Assembly: GCA_964247055.1 (NCBI GenBank)
Contig: OZ176050.1
Coordinates: forward strand, 13,144,001-13,208,000
Reading direction: 5' to 3'
DNA: 64,000 nt
Source: Paragordius varius
Taxonomy: Eukaryota > Nematomorpha
This document shows positions 36,501 through 48,324 of this stretch, piece by piece. The notes below the pieces were generated by a model. The model saw only the letters and a list, made by a program, of their open reading frames with translations, ran no database searches and was not told the origin of the DNA. A program made the translations under genes and the position numbers. Position 1 is the stretch's first letter. Each line of letters opens with the position of its first letter.

Positions 36501-39143
36501 CATTCAAAACAGCTATTAAGTTTTTTGTTTTTAAAAAATTTACATTTCATCAATATAAATTTATTTTCTTTAGGAGGCTTATAATATTAAAATTTTAATG
36601 ACTAAAAACAAAGTTAGAGGTATTTTTAATTTTGTTAACGATTATATAATAAATTACAATTATAACTAGCATTTTAGTATCCACTAGAAAATAATTTAAA
36701 TAATTAAAAAGGCAAACCAAGCTTTTTCATAGATTTTTTTAACTTTGTTACTAATGTAACCCTAATAATTATATTAAAATAATTTATATGATTTTTAAAT
36801 TTGTATGTCTGTAAAAATTTAGGACTTTTTTAAAGGTTTCAAATTGGCCATCCCAAATAACTTTTACATCAGATTGATTTAAATGACCAACCATTCGAAA
36901 GATACAGTATTTTGCGCTCTCGAATGATATAAAATACATGGCTAAATATCTAAAACTTTCAATTTTGAATTTTGAGTTTATTGTTAAATCTGGGCCAAAA
37001 GTTTCTGTAACTAATAAAATAAATTCTTAAATATTAAACCAATTTTTTTTAGATATTACTATTTATGTATTTATATAAAATAAATTTTGTATATACTAGC
37101 ATGGCACTTATAAACAGTCAAAATTTGTTGTCTAATGATTTATATATTAAAATTTTAATTATTAATATTTTAACTTATATAATGTTAAACCAGCGGTGTT
37201 TAACACAAACGGCTTCGCGGGCTGCATTTTTAGAGCTCGAAAAATTCGGCAGGCCGCATTTAAAAATAAATAAAAATGGAGATCAAATATTTTATTATAT
37301 TTCAATCATATAACTGACCACGATATATCTGCTAAGCTTTTTAATTTTTGTTTAATCGATATATTTGGATTTGCCTTCATTTTTAATTAAGTATTAAGTT
37401 TATTTTCAATATAGAAAATTGAATCTAGTGATTTTTATTACGGTTAAAGTAAATATTGTAAATTTTTTGATTTTATTAAGATAATATCTTAAATTATCAA
37501 TACAACATTTGTTTTTTTTAGTTCGCGTCCTGTAAAAGTTTTAGATGTTGATACCACTTTGATAATCAAAGAATAATTAATCGAAAAAGGTCATTAAAAA
37601 TTTAATAAAATACACAATTAGAAATTTACAGCGGGCTAAGTACCAAAATATTTTTGGATTAAAAAATGCTATTTTTATTCAAAGTGTTTTTTTTTAAATT
37701 ATTCAATCAATCGAATTTATTTAAGTTAAATAACCATTTGACCTCACATTATAAATACAAAATAAACAAATTTAATAAGACAAAACGTTAAAACTAAAAT
37801 AAAAAACATCCATATTTTTCCAACCTTATATTTTCTAACCTAATATAAGCTATCGTTTGGGGGTGTAAAATAAATAAATAAATAACTTAAATTGATAACA
37901 GACCTGATTATATATTTCGCAATTTTTTTTATTTAAAATATTAAAGTTCTAAAATACATTGATGATTTTTTAAAAAAATTTGTCTCTAACTTTTACGTTT
38001 AATTTTATTTTTACGGTAAATTTATTCAAGAACTATTTTACTATTTTTTCTCATCAGAAAAACAAAAATTCTGCTACAAACTTTTCTTCTATTGACGCAT
38101 TGAATACAATAACAGCATCTCATGACACGGCCATGTTTGCACCCTACAAAGCTGCTTTAAAAGTTAAAGAACCCAAGGAAAATCTTGCTGTTACCACAAT
38201 AGATTTGAATTCAATTCAATTACCAAGCCTTACACCTAAATCATTTACCCTTTCAAACAACAGTGACGCTAAATGGCTTATTCATAAAAAGGTGGCGCTA
38301 TTTTATCCTTTTTATACAGATCACTCTTTAGATCAGGGGGTGTTCAACACCTGACCATCCAAAAATATTTCTGATTACAATACGAAATCTTAATTGGTTT
38401 TGTTAAATAGGCTTTCTGAATAAATCTCAATGAACTGGCAAAATATCTCAAAAAAAGAATAATTTAATTATATATTTTACGAATGCCGCCCGTTAAGCTT
38501 AGTTGTGTTAAAGATCCCTTCTTAAGAACGAATGTGCTCATCAAAAAATTTCAAAGGCCAAAAATAAAATATTTTTCTTGTCTTCGAAAGGGCTATGCAC
38601 CGCAAATACTGTAGAGTTGTTTGGCACATTTGCAGATATTTATATTTTACATATGACTGAATGAATGAGACAGCGTAGTTAATTTTTCAAATTTTTACTG
38701 GACTTTATGGACAAATTTTCTGTAGACTGATCTGTCTGAGGATAAATTGATAAGATTGGAGAAGTGTAAGGTGGGTGTCATCTGTTGTTAATTGTTTTGA
38801 TTACAGAAAATTTGTCCATGAAGTCGAACAAAAAGTTGATACGCTGTCTTTCATTATCTTATAAAAAAGAAACCAATATTGAAAATTATTAATCAGACAA
38901 AAATTAAACCCCAGAATTGAAATTTTTGCCAATTTATTTTCGCCTATAGAATCATATATGTAATTATAGTTTCTAGGTATTCAATCACGTTAATTATCTC
39001 TTTTGCAATTTATGAACCATTTTTATTTTGTTATGCATATGATATCTAATTTTTTTAACATATAGTTTCACGTATCTGAGGAAGAAAAATTGAAACAATG
39101 GCAAGACACATTCACACAAATGTTGCAAAGTGTAAAATCTTGA
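30519..39143 (+). CDS. RS-domain protein, possibly a splicing-related RSRC1-like protein
   Basis: Five exons fit in frame: 30519-30571, 30596-30720, 30744-30847, 38058-38291 and 39066-39143, giving 197 residues. The N-terminus MGRRSKSRSRSKERKKEK is an RS domain, followed by a Lys/His/Ser-rich stretch. Introns 1 and 2 are only 24 and 23 nt; skipping either splice gives an immediate stop, and both start GT and end TAG. Intron 3 is 7.2 kb and contains a LINE palindrome and three other elements. The C-terminal half has GFSSQSFVSSK, IDLNSIQLPSL and SNNSDAKWL, which faintly recall the FVQQTFRSSK...ID..SI...ADAEEKWF order of RSRC1/SRrp53. The last exon reads EEEKLKQWQDTFTQML. RS proteins usually act in pre-mRNA splicing in the nucleus. 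The gene structure is good; the family assignment is weak. Confidence 0.55.
30572..30595 (+). other. 24-nt intron
   Basis: Begins GTTATAATAC and ends AAATTATAG. Removing it joins AA|G (Lys) and keeps the RS frame open into KHKDHRK; retaining it gives TAA at once. It has no room for a conventional polypyrimidine tract. Confidence 0.7.
30721..30743 (+). other. 23-nt intron
   Basis: Begins GTTTTATTG and ends AATTTTAG. Removal joins G|AT (Asp) in KITK-D-IKLAS. Retention hits an in-frame stop. Confidence 0.7.
31630..31960 (-). mobile_element. LINE 3' fragment, outer left arm
   Basis: The minus strand encodes a decayed copy of the LINE C-terminal segment, mirrored at 34990-35280. It shares the RRRxRRLV-type basic run and the ...MSLIM tail region with the inner copies. 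It is an older or more diverged 3' end lying outside the inner LINE copy. Confidence 0.5.
32069..32152. repeat. 21-bp minisatellite, left arm of the foldback element
   Basis: Four tandem units of the type CACTTCAAGTTGGTCCTTGAA, inverted with respect to the array at 32570-32755. Confidence 0.85.
32570..32755. repeat. 21-bp minisatellite, right arm of the foldback element
   Basis: About nine tandem units of TTCAAGGACCAACTTGAATTG with point differences. Because 21 is divisible by three, all frames stay open and give false heptad-like peptides (LEQFKLV, KDQLELF) that should not be taken as genes. Confidence 0.9.
32770..33615 (-). mobile_element. LINE 3' half, inner left arm
   Basis: The minus strand carries a long open frame from 33610 to 32861: WQSKMVGLKLKLKIFKCLI, ISIWRTTHKHTRKIQVFINK, CLRRITGE, then WKYKRSWYGRIALF and a basic tail. 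This is the post-catalytic segment of a non-LTR reverse transcriptase (IW...K...F...CLRRI). It is the better-preserved mirror of the copy at 34012-34753. Confidence 0.7.
33634..34753 (+). mobile_element. LINE reverse-transcriptase fragment, centre and inner right arm
   Basis: Reading rightward: GLKHECPLFLKLFNLAM (the RT block usually written GxxQGCPLSPxLFNL), then YPDYLCIITDSQDLLQSV (decayed form of the YADD catalytic block), FINFSKTKSMVTGE (the xNxxKT block), KFRYLGIEID, then SIWRITHKHTRKIQVFINK and CFRRITG. A frameshift breaks the frame near 34250, and it resumes as WKYKQSWYGRIGLF to a basic C-terminus ending at 34753. Catalytic Asp residues are lost, so it is dead. It is non-LTR, with details compatible with several LINE clades. 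Confidence 0.75.
34990..35290 (+). mobile_element. LINE 3' fragment, outer right arm
   Basis: Encodes KFIDVV..., GKLRNEFIEEIDI and KEDK before decaying, aligning with RFVDAVVNGTWKYLSGKVKKELIEEE of the inner copy. The following 3' flank (GCTATCATTACAGGTATTA) matches the inner copy's 3' flank at about 34761. Two LINE 3' ends are therefore tandem in each arm. Confidence 0.6.
35588..36064. mobile_element. TTAA-flanked MITE (piggyBac-like ends), copy 3
   Basis: TTAA is at both ends. The right end, reverse-complemented, reads TTAACACTCCATCGCCTTTT followed by GGGGTAGTTTTATATCCC, and the left end has CGGGTAGTTTTATATCTCAG. Its left boundary coincides with the right edge of the LINE palindrome. Confidence 0.6.
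36103..37137. mobile_element. 1.03-kb non-autonomous element, copy 1
   Basis: Starts CACTATACAAC and ends GTTGTCTAATG (inverted). It is a full-length relative of the element at 45133-46158: both contain 'atattggacata.gaagcgac.aaccc.cgaagc.agagcgtttttt', cut here into short shared words, and the same 3' portion with 'aatgaccaac'. The left flank is TA. No long reading frame is present. Confidence 0.65.
37191..37270. mobile_element. hAT-like end
   Basis: CAGCGGTGTTTAACACAAAC followed by GGCTTCGCGGGCTGC matches the terminal part of the hAT-like MITEs (compare 54574-54887). No partner end was identified nearby, so this is probably a truncated copy. Confidence 0.4.
38334..38520. mobile_element. 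hAT-like MITE, copy 3
   Basis: The left end CAGGGGGTGTTCAACACCTG pairs with the right end, reverse-complemented GAAGGGATCTTTAACACAAC. Flanks CTTTAGAT and CTTAAGAA are a decayed 8-bp duplication (6 of 8). It lies only 42 bp downstream of exon 4 of the RS-domain gene. Confidence 0.55.
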
Positions 39144-41064
39144 TATCCTGTTTTTATTATACAAAAACTTTGTAAATTAAAATTTTTTATATTTATTGGT
39201 ATATGTATATGTATAAATGACAAATCATCAAAAAATTAAACATTTTATGATTGATCATTATTGACTGCAGGAATCAATTGATTGAGTCTTTGTCGAAGTA
39301 CCTGCATATAAAATACAATCATTTATTTGATGCTAACTGTTTTTTGTGTTTAAAAGCTAAATTTTTATTAGACAATGATGGTTAAGAATGATTTTATGGG
39401 TGGACATATCATATATTTAAACTGGAACGCTTTCCTTCATCTTGTCACCGATTTTGAGAATACGATTTGCATCATGACCCTTTTTGAGAGAGTTAGAATT
39501 ATTTTTTGAATAAATTACGAATTCAATTCTTTCTCAATTATATATATATATATATATATGATCAATATACTCCATTTCACTTCTAATTAACCCTTAAATG
39601 ATTCAAATTCACCCTCGAATTCAAATTCAGCCTAAAATAAATTATGTATTTTTTAGATTAAAAATGACCTATAATTTTTATATAAAAGATTAAATTTTGC
39701 TTGAAATTATACTAATACTTAAAAGTTAAACTATGCCATAAAGATATATTTTATATTGAGTTATATTAGCTTTTTAGGGGAAATTTGATTTCTACAAGGG
39801 TGAATTTGAATTGCAATGAAATTTTTGGGTGCACAAGAAGTGTTCTGGTCTTTTGGACATGTCAAACTTCTTTGCAAACTATATATTGATTTAAAACTTA
39901 TTCAAAATAACCATTTATTCGCAACCCCAATGCAATTAAAACAGTAGATTTTATATACCTCAGCGCGTAATACCGCGGAAGGATGTATAGAAAATGCAAT
40001 ATAAATATATATATATTTAAAACCATGCTTAATAATTCAATATTGCATTTATAATATGAACTAAATAGTTTATATGCACTGTTTCTATCAAGCTTTTTTT
40101 TAAGGGCGTATCGTATATTTGTTAAATAAGCCCGCAAAATAATATTTCTCTAATTATGTATTGTTTTTCTCGTAAGGTTTTGCTAAAAAGTTTCAAATGA
40201 TTATTATATATCAGCGTTATATCTTTTTTAATAACATTTTTCCATCTTTAGCCTCAACTAAATATATTAGTTAACTATTAAAATTTATAAATGTAAATTT
40301 GAAATATGAGAAATAACTTTATAATTATTATTAAAGCTGAGAAAGCAATGCTAAGTTTGCTTATTGCTCATACATAGAGAACCCATTTTTATCTTAAACA
40401 AATCCTTAATATTAAACGATATCTTTTTCTACAAATTCATATAGCTTTAATATAATTATCATACACCGTCAGTAAATTTATTTAATTACATTTCATTAGC
40501 TTTAAAGGTGTTTGTCAAAAATTTTATCGGTATATTTAATTTTAATATATAATGTTTTTTACCTTTTGTCATATTTTAATAATATTTTTAAAATGATGGT
40601 TTTTTATATGACATATTTGTTGGTTAATAAAAATTCTATGGATTTATTAAAATACGCCAATGTAAATAGCTATATATATACATCCAAAACGCTTCAAAAC
40701 ATTAGAGAATCGTAAACGTTTAATTTTTTTCAAGGACAGTCGTGAATGTTTTTTGTCAACTTAGTTGTCTAAAATGATTCGCTTTTTTGACAATATGAAA
40801 AAAAAAGCCATTTTGTTTTTAATTTGTTGACCTACATCATTCTTGAATATATACGTTTTATGATATTGTGCAAATTTTTACATTAAAAAATACGATATGC
40901 CAAATAAATGTTTGATATGGTATAAAAATGTTACTTAAATTCAAATTGTAAATAAGCTTATTTTCATTAAATTTTTTAATGAAGCTTACAATAATCATGG
41001 ACAGTTTTTATTTGGATATTATGATGATATCTTTAACACAAACAATGGTATTTTTTGTAGTCTA

Positions 41065-41101
<37 letters not shown>

Positions 41102-41474
41102 CTAAAATATTCAGTAAATATAGGAATACTAATCTGGTCAGTTTTTCATATAAAAGCCTCTCCGTCGAGGAGCATTTAGAGCCATTTATGTTCATAAAAA
41201 CAATAAATAAACCGAGGATTAAGTACACGATCAAACACAAAAAGGATATATTTTAAGGCGTTTAAAACAATTAAACCTGTTTTCAATGTAAAATTGTCAG
41301 TCAATTTAATAATAAAGCTGAATATAACGGGGTATATTATAGGGGTAAACTTATCCAAAAATCATTATAGCGCTATAATTTACTCATGTGCCGTTTACCT
41401 TATTCTTAAAAAATCGCTACCAGAGAATTTTTTTATTAATTAAAAATTTTGTCATTACATTTAAGCCCTATATA
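39144..41474. other. Gene-free stretch between the RS-domain gene and the opsin
   Basis: AT-rich sequence with AT runs at about 39539-39559 and 41066-41095. No exon was recognised on either strand. Confidence 0.5.
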
Positions 41475-41646
41475 CAGTAAAAATTGAAATTATACGGACA
41501 AAACGTAAAAATATAAAGACGAAATTTTTTTTTAAAAGACAACCATACTTTTTCAAACCATAATTTATCATAATGGTCGTATTTTTGAAAAAAAATATTT
41601 GTCCTTATATTTTTACCTTTTGTCCGTATAATTTCAATTTTTACTG
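41475..41646. mobile_element. CAGT-ended MITE, copy 2, at the end of the opsin gene
   Basis: Nearly perfect inverted ends CAGTAAAAATTGAAATTATA, TA on both sides (41473-41474 and 41647-41648), 172 bp long. Reverse-complemented, its first bases CAGTAA supply the last codon and the TAA stop of the opsin reading frame. Confidence 0.85.
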
Positions 41647-44600
41647 TAAATTTAAAGTACATGCCTTTCTAAATTTCCCATGAGTCACAATATATATGAA
41701 TGGATTGTATACACTTGAGCATTTGGCAAATAAGGCGGGAAATATTGAGACATTTGGAGTTATCATGCTCTGATAATTAAAAAGTCCTAAGGCAAAAACG
41801 CACGCATACGGTGTCCATGCCAATAAAAAGCTAGATCAGATATAGGAAACTGTATAACACAAGGTAAGCAAATAATGTGAATAAAATATTTTTAGTGGCA
41901 ATTATATAAATGATGTTGATTTTTCTATAGCAACTAATTTTGTCATTAATGTAGTGAGTACACACACAATTATAAATCTGTTACAATTTTCTCAAAGTTT
42001 TTAATTTTAAAGCTTATTATTTTAGATAATTTGCTTGAAGCAAAAAATTTCAAATTCGGCGCATAATGAGAAAAATAAATTTTGATAGAAGCTAAATGTT
42101 TAATTCTAAAAAACTATGTGTACAAATATTTTATACAAAACTAAACAACTTTTATATTTTTGATAATTTTGTCTGGTCAAAAGTTACCCATAAATAAATG
42201 CAAAAAGCCGGGATCAAGCGATAATTTTTTCTGATATATGCTGTATTATTGTATAAAAATTAAATTTTATAATTGGAATTATTTTGATTCAAGAATAATT
42301 GAATTTATTTAAAAAGGAATTTTCGATTAATACTAGTAGTCTTTATAAGTAAAATTGGTGAAGAACATTTATATCGTCTGAGGTATATTACAAGTTTTAT
42401 CATCGAAATATGTAGGAAAAGTTTTTTTACAATATTAAATTTTTTATATTATTTTATCTATGCCTCCGAATACCTTTAATTACGTTTCCGAAAATTTAGC
42501 TAAAATTTGATTTTTTAAAAAAAGTGTGATTTTTGGAAAAAGGATTTTTTAAAAATTTAGCTTATATTAAATAAACCTCACTCCTTTTTTTGCGTTAAAA
42601 CCAGCTAAAGAGTTCATGAATATTCTTATTCAATTGGTAATATATTAAACTTTTATCGTATCCAAAACACCATTTTTATCACGAATGTATGTATTTTATT
42701 TAGATGTTTTTTAACACCAATTTTATGCCCTGCATAATAAATATTATTATTAAAATTTAAAAATTATAATAATAATAGGGAATCGTAAAAATATTTTAAA
42801 ACTATTATAAAAATTACCCAATAGTTAAAAACCAAGCTATTCTAAACACCTTTTTGACCGGATTGATCCGTTCAACAAGATGATTATGCCTTTGATAATC
42901 CATGTTTTGAGGCGTTATAATTTGAACATTAGGGTGTGTAAAAAATATTTGTAAATAAAATCGATAAATTATTTCATAGCATGTCAATTGACGTTCCAAT
43001 GGGTTATTTTGAGCGGGAATATTATTAGCGTTGTCATGGTGATGCTGATTGATATTAGTGAAATTTGTAGATATTATTGGTTCTGAGCTTCCATTTTCAT
43101 TTGTGTGACAACATTTACCTTCATGGTTTATTGTATTGTTGTTCATTGAACTTAATTGATGTTCATTTAATTGATTTTGCTGACGGTGTCTGTATCGTTC
43201 ATCCAATTTCATTAGCAACTTTGTGTAAGATGCAATTATGAATACTAATGGTATGAGGAAACATCCAATGAATAATCCAATATTGTACCATTTGTCTAGA
43301 TTTTTCTATAAACGAAACATACAGTAAACAGGAAAATTATAAAAGAGAATATATTGTTTAAAGGTAAATTAATTATAAAGAAAAATGTATTCATCAAATA
43401 ATTATGTTGACAATTAAAATATTGTATTACGACGATATATGGCTAACATAATATAAAAAACTAGTTTTCGGAATAAAATTTAAAGCCCTTTCTCCGGCTT
43501 TTGACAAAAACACAGAAATGGGTCGAACACCCATATAAAAAGGCGTTTTAAAAAATTTATTATGACGATGTGGTGGTCAGCACCTAATTTTTTTTATAAA
43601 CAACTTCCCATCATTTGAATTTTGCATTTTCAATATGCTCTTTTTATAAAATATTAACTTGCGAAAATACAATTTTGTGCAATATAATTGAATGTGATCT
43701 TTAGAAAACAGTTGTCTCATAAAATAATTTTTTTATATTAAGGATGGTTACAAATAATTTGATGATACTTATGGTCAAATATCACTACATTTTTTCGGAA
43801 ATTTACCCATTTTTTTGAGTTGCGAAAATGTTTAAATTTAATTTATAACTTACTTACCATAGAAATATAATTGATTGTACAGGCTGTCCCAAAACCTTCC
43901 AAAACAAAAGAACTTATCCCAAAGAATGGCAAAAGGCTCCAAGCTAAACAATACATCCACACAAAATATATCCTTGTAACAGCTTGTTTGTTTGACATGA
44001 TTGCCTATGTGAATAGAAAAATTATTGGTTAAAATGGTATTTAAATTTGTGAATAGCGAAGAAAATTTGATTTTTTTTTCTAGCAAATTAAATTCTTACA
44101 TTCTAACACATATAAATCTGTTCTTCAATTACAGTAAGAATTGAAATTATACGGACCAAACCTAAAAATATAAAAACAAATGTTTTTTTCTAAAAAACAA
44201 CCATACTTTTTTAACATCCTTTTTAAAAACATAATTCATTGGCAAAGTATAATGAAATATTGGTTACACAATCGATTTTATACTTTATTGTAATTATATA
44301 ATTTATATGAGAAAAAAGGTTTATAAAAGTTAGGTTGGCTTAAAAAATATGCAATGTATACTTTTTCAAATCAAAATTAATACTTGAACTAGTTTTAATC
44401 AATAAAATATTTTTGCATTTGTTTGATTTTTTCTTATAAATTCCTTATTTGTCAAAAAAGATAAAGCGCACAAAGAGTATTGCACCACAGATGCTTGAAT
44501 TCCATTTAAATTATAATTGGAACTATAATAAAAAACGCATCTAATTTTGTTTATCAACCAAAAATGTAGTTGGATTGATGAGGATATCACCTTAATTTAG

Positions 44601-47317
44601 GAAACAAAATTAATTATTTAATTGAAAATTTTTAAATAAATAGATAGTTACATTATTTTATAACACATTAATATAATTTATCGCTGTTTTTTTACTTCTT
44701 TTGGGATAAGTATAGCACAATTTAATCTGTCCCAAGCTATTAGTGCTATCGTGTTCAAGGAAACCAAACCAAAAAGGCATCCGGAAAAGGCATATAATTG
44801 ACATCCTAGTGAAAAAAAACAATAATAATACAGTAAAGAAAATTATTATTAGCCATTTCGGTTTTTTATTTGGCTAAAATGGGATGTTTTTATTCAAATG
44901 TGTGTTGCTATAATGAGATTTTTCGCTTTTATTAAACTTGAATTTTTAAAATGTTGGAGGAAAAATTACAGTGTTCGATAAAATAGCGACAAATAAAATG
45001 AAAAATCGCATGACAAACTTATTTTCACCAATTATAACCAAAATAGCCAATAATAGCTCTTGTTACTGTATAATGGGTTGTTGGCCTTCATAAAATGTTT
45101 TCCAAACAAAGTGTTTGTTTATCAAAAGATTACACTAGACAACAAATTTTTCTGCCTCTCGAGTTTCTTGCATTTTCTGATATTTATCCTTTTAACAGTA
45201 AACTGAAATAAAAATTATATTGATTTCTTAACAAAATTTTACTAAAAAATGTTTTTCATCGAAATACATAAGCCCATTTGTAATATATTATTCGAAAGAG
45301 TAATGAAAACTCTATTGGATGCATACTAGTATGCTTTACAATAGTTATCATATTGGACATAGGAAGCGACGAACCCTCGAAGCGAGAGCGTTTTTCGTAA
45401 TTATTGTATTTTTAAAAAAGGATGAAAATAGCTTAAACTTTGCCTAGATGGCACTGAATGTCAAAATAGATAACACAAGGTTTTTTTGATTAAAAAACTT
45501 TTTATTTTTTATGTCATTCATAAAAGCTATTTTTAAGTTTGTTTTTTAACAATTACCATCTCATTAATATTAATTTATTTTCTTTAAATAACTATAATTT
45601 CAAAGGCTAAAAACAAAGATTAAGGTATTTTTGATCTTTTGTAACCATTATGTAATAATATATAATTTAAACTATGCATTTAAGTATCCACGAGGTAAAA
45701 TAATTTTGATAATAATAATTATTATAAAAAAAGCAAACCAAAAGCTTTTTCAAAGATTTTTTCATTCTAATGTAACCCTAATAATTATATTACAATTTAT
45801 ATTATTTTTAAATTAGTTTGTCTGTGAAAATTTTTGACTTATTTACGGGTTGAAATTTTCGACCATATAAACCTAAATAACTTTTACGTCCAATTGATTT
45901 AAATGACCAACTACCACTCGAAAGATTTCGCCTCTTTCAAATAATATAAAATACGTGGCTCTATATCTAAAACTTTTAATTTTGAATTTCGAGTTTAATA
46001 TTAAATCGGAGCCAAAAATTATCGATAAACCCTAATGGAATAAAATTCTTAGCTGTTAGACCAATTTTCTTTCCAGATATACTATTTATGTACTTATGAA
46101 ATAAAATTTAAGTTTACAAAAATGGCAGTTAAAAAAAGTCGAAATTGGTTGTCTAGTGTAATCAAGATCACTCAATAATCCGAAACATTGACTTTTAATG
46201 TCAAATCATTAATTAATCATAAAGATTTCGGGATAATACCCAATAAGGTCCAAACTATTTTGCGATTATTAAAAAGTAGCTTCATTTATCACATATCACA
46301 AATTTCCATTTACCTTATAGCTTATCTTTAATTTTTTTGATAATTTGATATTTGTTTTCATGCCATAGCGCATTTGGTTATTTATTTATAGTTTAAAAAA
46401 TATATTACTAATCGGAAAAATTTGCGTTTTTTTAGTCGAAAAAATTTTAAAATTACATCTAGTAAAAAATATTAAATAATATGGATATTAATATCCTCAT
46501 TATTATTATAAACTTTGAATTAGCTAATCCGCTTGGCTCTGCACTTTATATGCATCTGCAAAACTTCGTTTTAATATCGATTTTAAATATAAAGACTGAA
46601 AACATAAAATCTCCATATTTTAGGTTAAAAGGATTTTGTTTAGACACAAATAATAAGACCCGGCATTTGCTATTTAAAATTTAAACCAATGCTAAATTTT
46701 ATTAAAATTAAAAGATTTATGTCCGAATTTAACCCAATGTCACATAATAAACTTAAACTGAAACTAAAAATAATTTTTTGAAAACAGCGGCATTTCAAAA
46801 AAAACTTTTGTGTTTAGTTGGTATTATTGATATTTATATAAATTAAGTATTATAGTTTATATACCAAGTTTTCCAAAAACCCATCTTTGATACAGACTTG
46901 AAATGAAGTATTGCGGACAATTGCTTACCAATATGCACAAATCAGAGATTGCCAAATTCATCAAGTATATGTTTGATGAAGTAACCAAACTTTTTTCCCT
47001 GTACAAACAAATGATAAATAAATTTAAAACAAACTAAATTAAATTTTATATAAAAAATATAACAAAAAAATTTACGTGCAAAACAGATAAATGGTGAGAC
47101 TATTGATGGGGATCCCTATTATACCCAACAAAAATGTTAAAATTGCCATAAGCTGGTGTTTATAAATCCAGTTTAAGGACTGAATTTCAAAATCGTTTTG
47201 CACAGCCATCTTGAAATCGGGAATCATGAAAGGTACATCGAATTTTAAAGCTTCAGTATTTGCTATAATATCATCATCCATGACGGAGGAGGAATTGGTA
47301 TAATTGTTAATATTCAT
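41641..47317 (-). CDS. Rhabdomeric-type opsin (six exons)
   Basis: Exons on the minus strand: 47317-47076, 46998-46865, 44805-44696, 44004-43858, 43305-42818 and 41830-41641. All junctions are GT-AG and in phase, giving 436 residues. Seen: TM1 LGIIGIPINSLTIYLF; TM2 NLAISDL; WVFGKLGCQLYAFSG with Cys127; D151-R152-L153 where DRY is usual; TM4 WMYCLAWSLLPFFG, then E198-G and Cys204 (disulfide partner); TM5 FLIPLVFIIASYTKL; TM6 LLAWTPYAC; TM7 LFAK410CSSVYNPFIY with the retinal-binding lysine and NPxxY. The layout is that of invertebrate r-opsins, light-activated receptors coupled to Gq. Odd points: an intracellular loop 3 of roughly 115 residues rich in Asn, His and Gln, and a C-terminus ending only about 12 residues past TM7 at a MITE. 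An alternative donor just upstream (AT|GTACTT) could lead to a tail exon that I did not find. Confidence 0.9.
44132..44300. mobile_element. CAGT-ended MITE, copy 3 (one end only)
   Basis: Starts CAGTAAGAATTGAAATTATA after TA, then the family's aaacaaccatac and, further in, acacaatcgattttatactt, as in the longer copies at 49207 and 50144. The right terminal repeat is missing. It lies in opsin intron 3. Confidence 0.65.
45133..46158. mobile_element. 1.03-kb non-autonomous element, copy 2
   Basis: Ends CACTAGACAAC...GTTGTCTAGTG are a perfect 11-bp inverted repeat flanked by TA. It is about the same length as, and similar throughout to, the element at 36103-37137. It lies in opsin intron 2. The CACTA start recalls CMC/En-Spm, but those leave 3-bp duplications; TA flanks fit Tc1/mariner-type insertion better. 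Confidence 0.7.
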
Positions 47318-48220
47318 AATAATTTAAAAAATGTTTAGCTAAGACGAAAAATTAAGGAATGGAAAAAAACCCGGTAAAATTTCAGAAGCATAATACAGGT
47401 TAGTTTAAGTGATTATCATATATTCCGTCTTTATGGTGTACAAAAAATGTGTTGTAGGCAGCAATTTATGCCATACATACCTTTTTCCCGTATAAACAAT
47501 TAATTTTTGTGCAAAAAATTAATCTCTATTTTTGACTAAAAGGTTTTTTTTGGCTATAATAATGTATAATAATGGCCAAAAGGAAAGGGGAAAACATTAA
47601 TTTTTGGATGTTATTAACATTATTTACAAAATGATGGTGCCTGAACAGAAAACATAAAAAATTTAAGTAAGATCTTACAGGATTTCCACCTAAAGAGATA
47701 ATGGTTTAAGGTTTTTTCTTAGTAAATATATAACGCTTTAATAGACAAAAAATATATACTTAATTATGATAATTGACCCTCTAATCGTATAATGTATATA
47801 TATATATATATATATATAGATTTAGATTTAGAGGTCTAGACTATACCCTTTTATAGAAATTAGAAAAAGCAAAATAAAAAAATACGGTCCAACATTATTA
47901 GTATGTATTCTTTATAATGAATGAAAAAGCTAAAGGTTAATTAATCACTTGAGAGATATAAAGATATGGATATCCATTTTTTAAATGATGATTTGAAATG
48001 TCAAAAACATGCCAATAGAATAGTTGAAACTCCCTAAATATAAATCTAGAAAACAATGAAAATATTGGTTGAGGCATAACTCTACAAAATTTGAGTAGCT
48101 ATTTGGAAACAAAAATGGAATATTTTTTATTTTATTTATAAATGATCAAAGAATATTAAACATATAATCTCAAGTTTTAACCTATTCATGTGAAAAAGAT
48201 TTTGTAGAATTAATTTTTCC

Positions 48221-48254
48221 AATATGTTTTCCTAAAATTTTAGGAAAACATATT
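48221..48254. repeat. Perfect 34-bp palindrome
   Basis: AATATGTTTTCCTAAAA is followed immediately by its exact reverse complement with no spacer. It is not part of any transposon end seen here. Confidence 0.9.
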
Positions 48255-48324
48255 AGAACACACGAACTTAATAAAAATACTCATTGGCTCCTTATAAAGA
48301 TAGGTAAGGGTATATTAAAAAAAG

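Noticed and set aside
43850-44086. A 78-codon minus-strand frame as a separate gene
   Set aside because: Wrong frame over opsin exon 4; the opsin frame gives TM4 and the conserved Cys.
45133-46158. Assignment to the CACTA (CMC/En-Spm) superfamily
   Set aside because: Flanks are TA, not a 3-bp duplication, and no transposase supports it.
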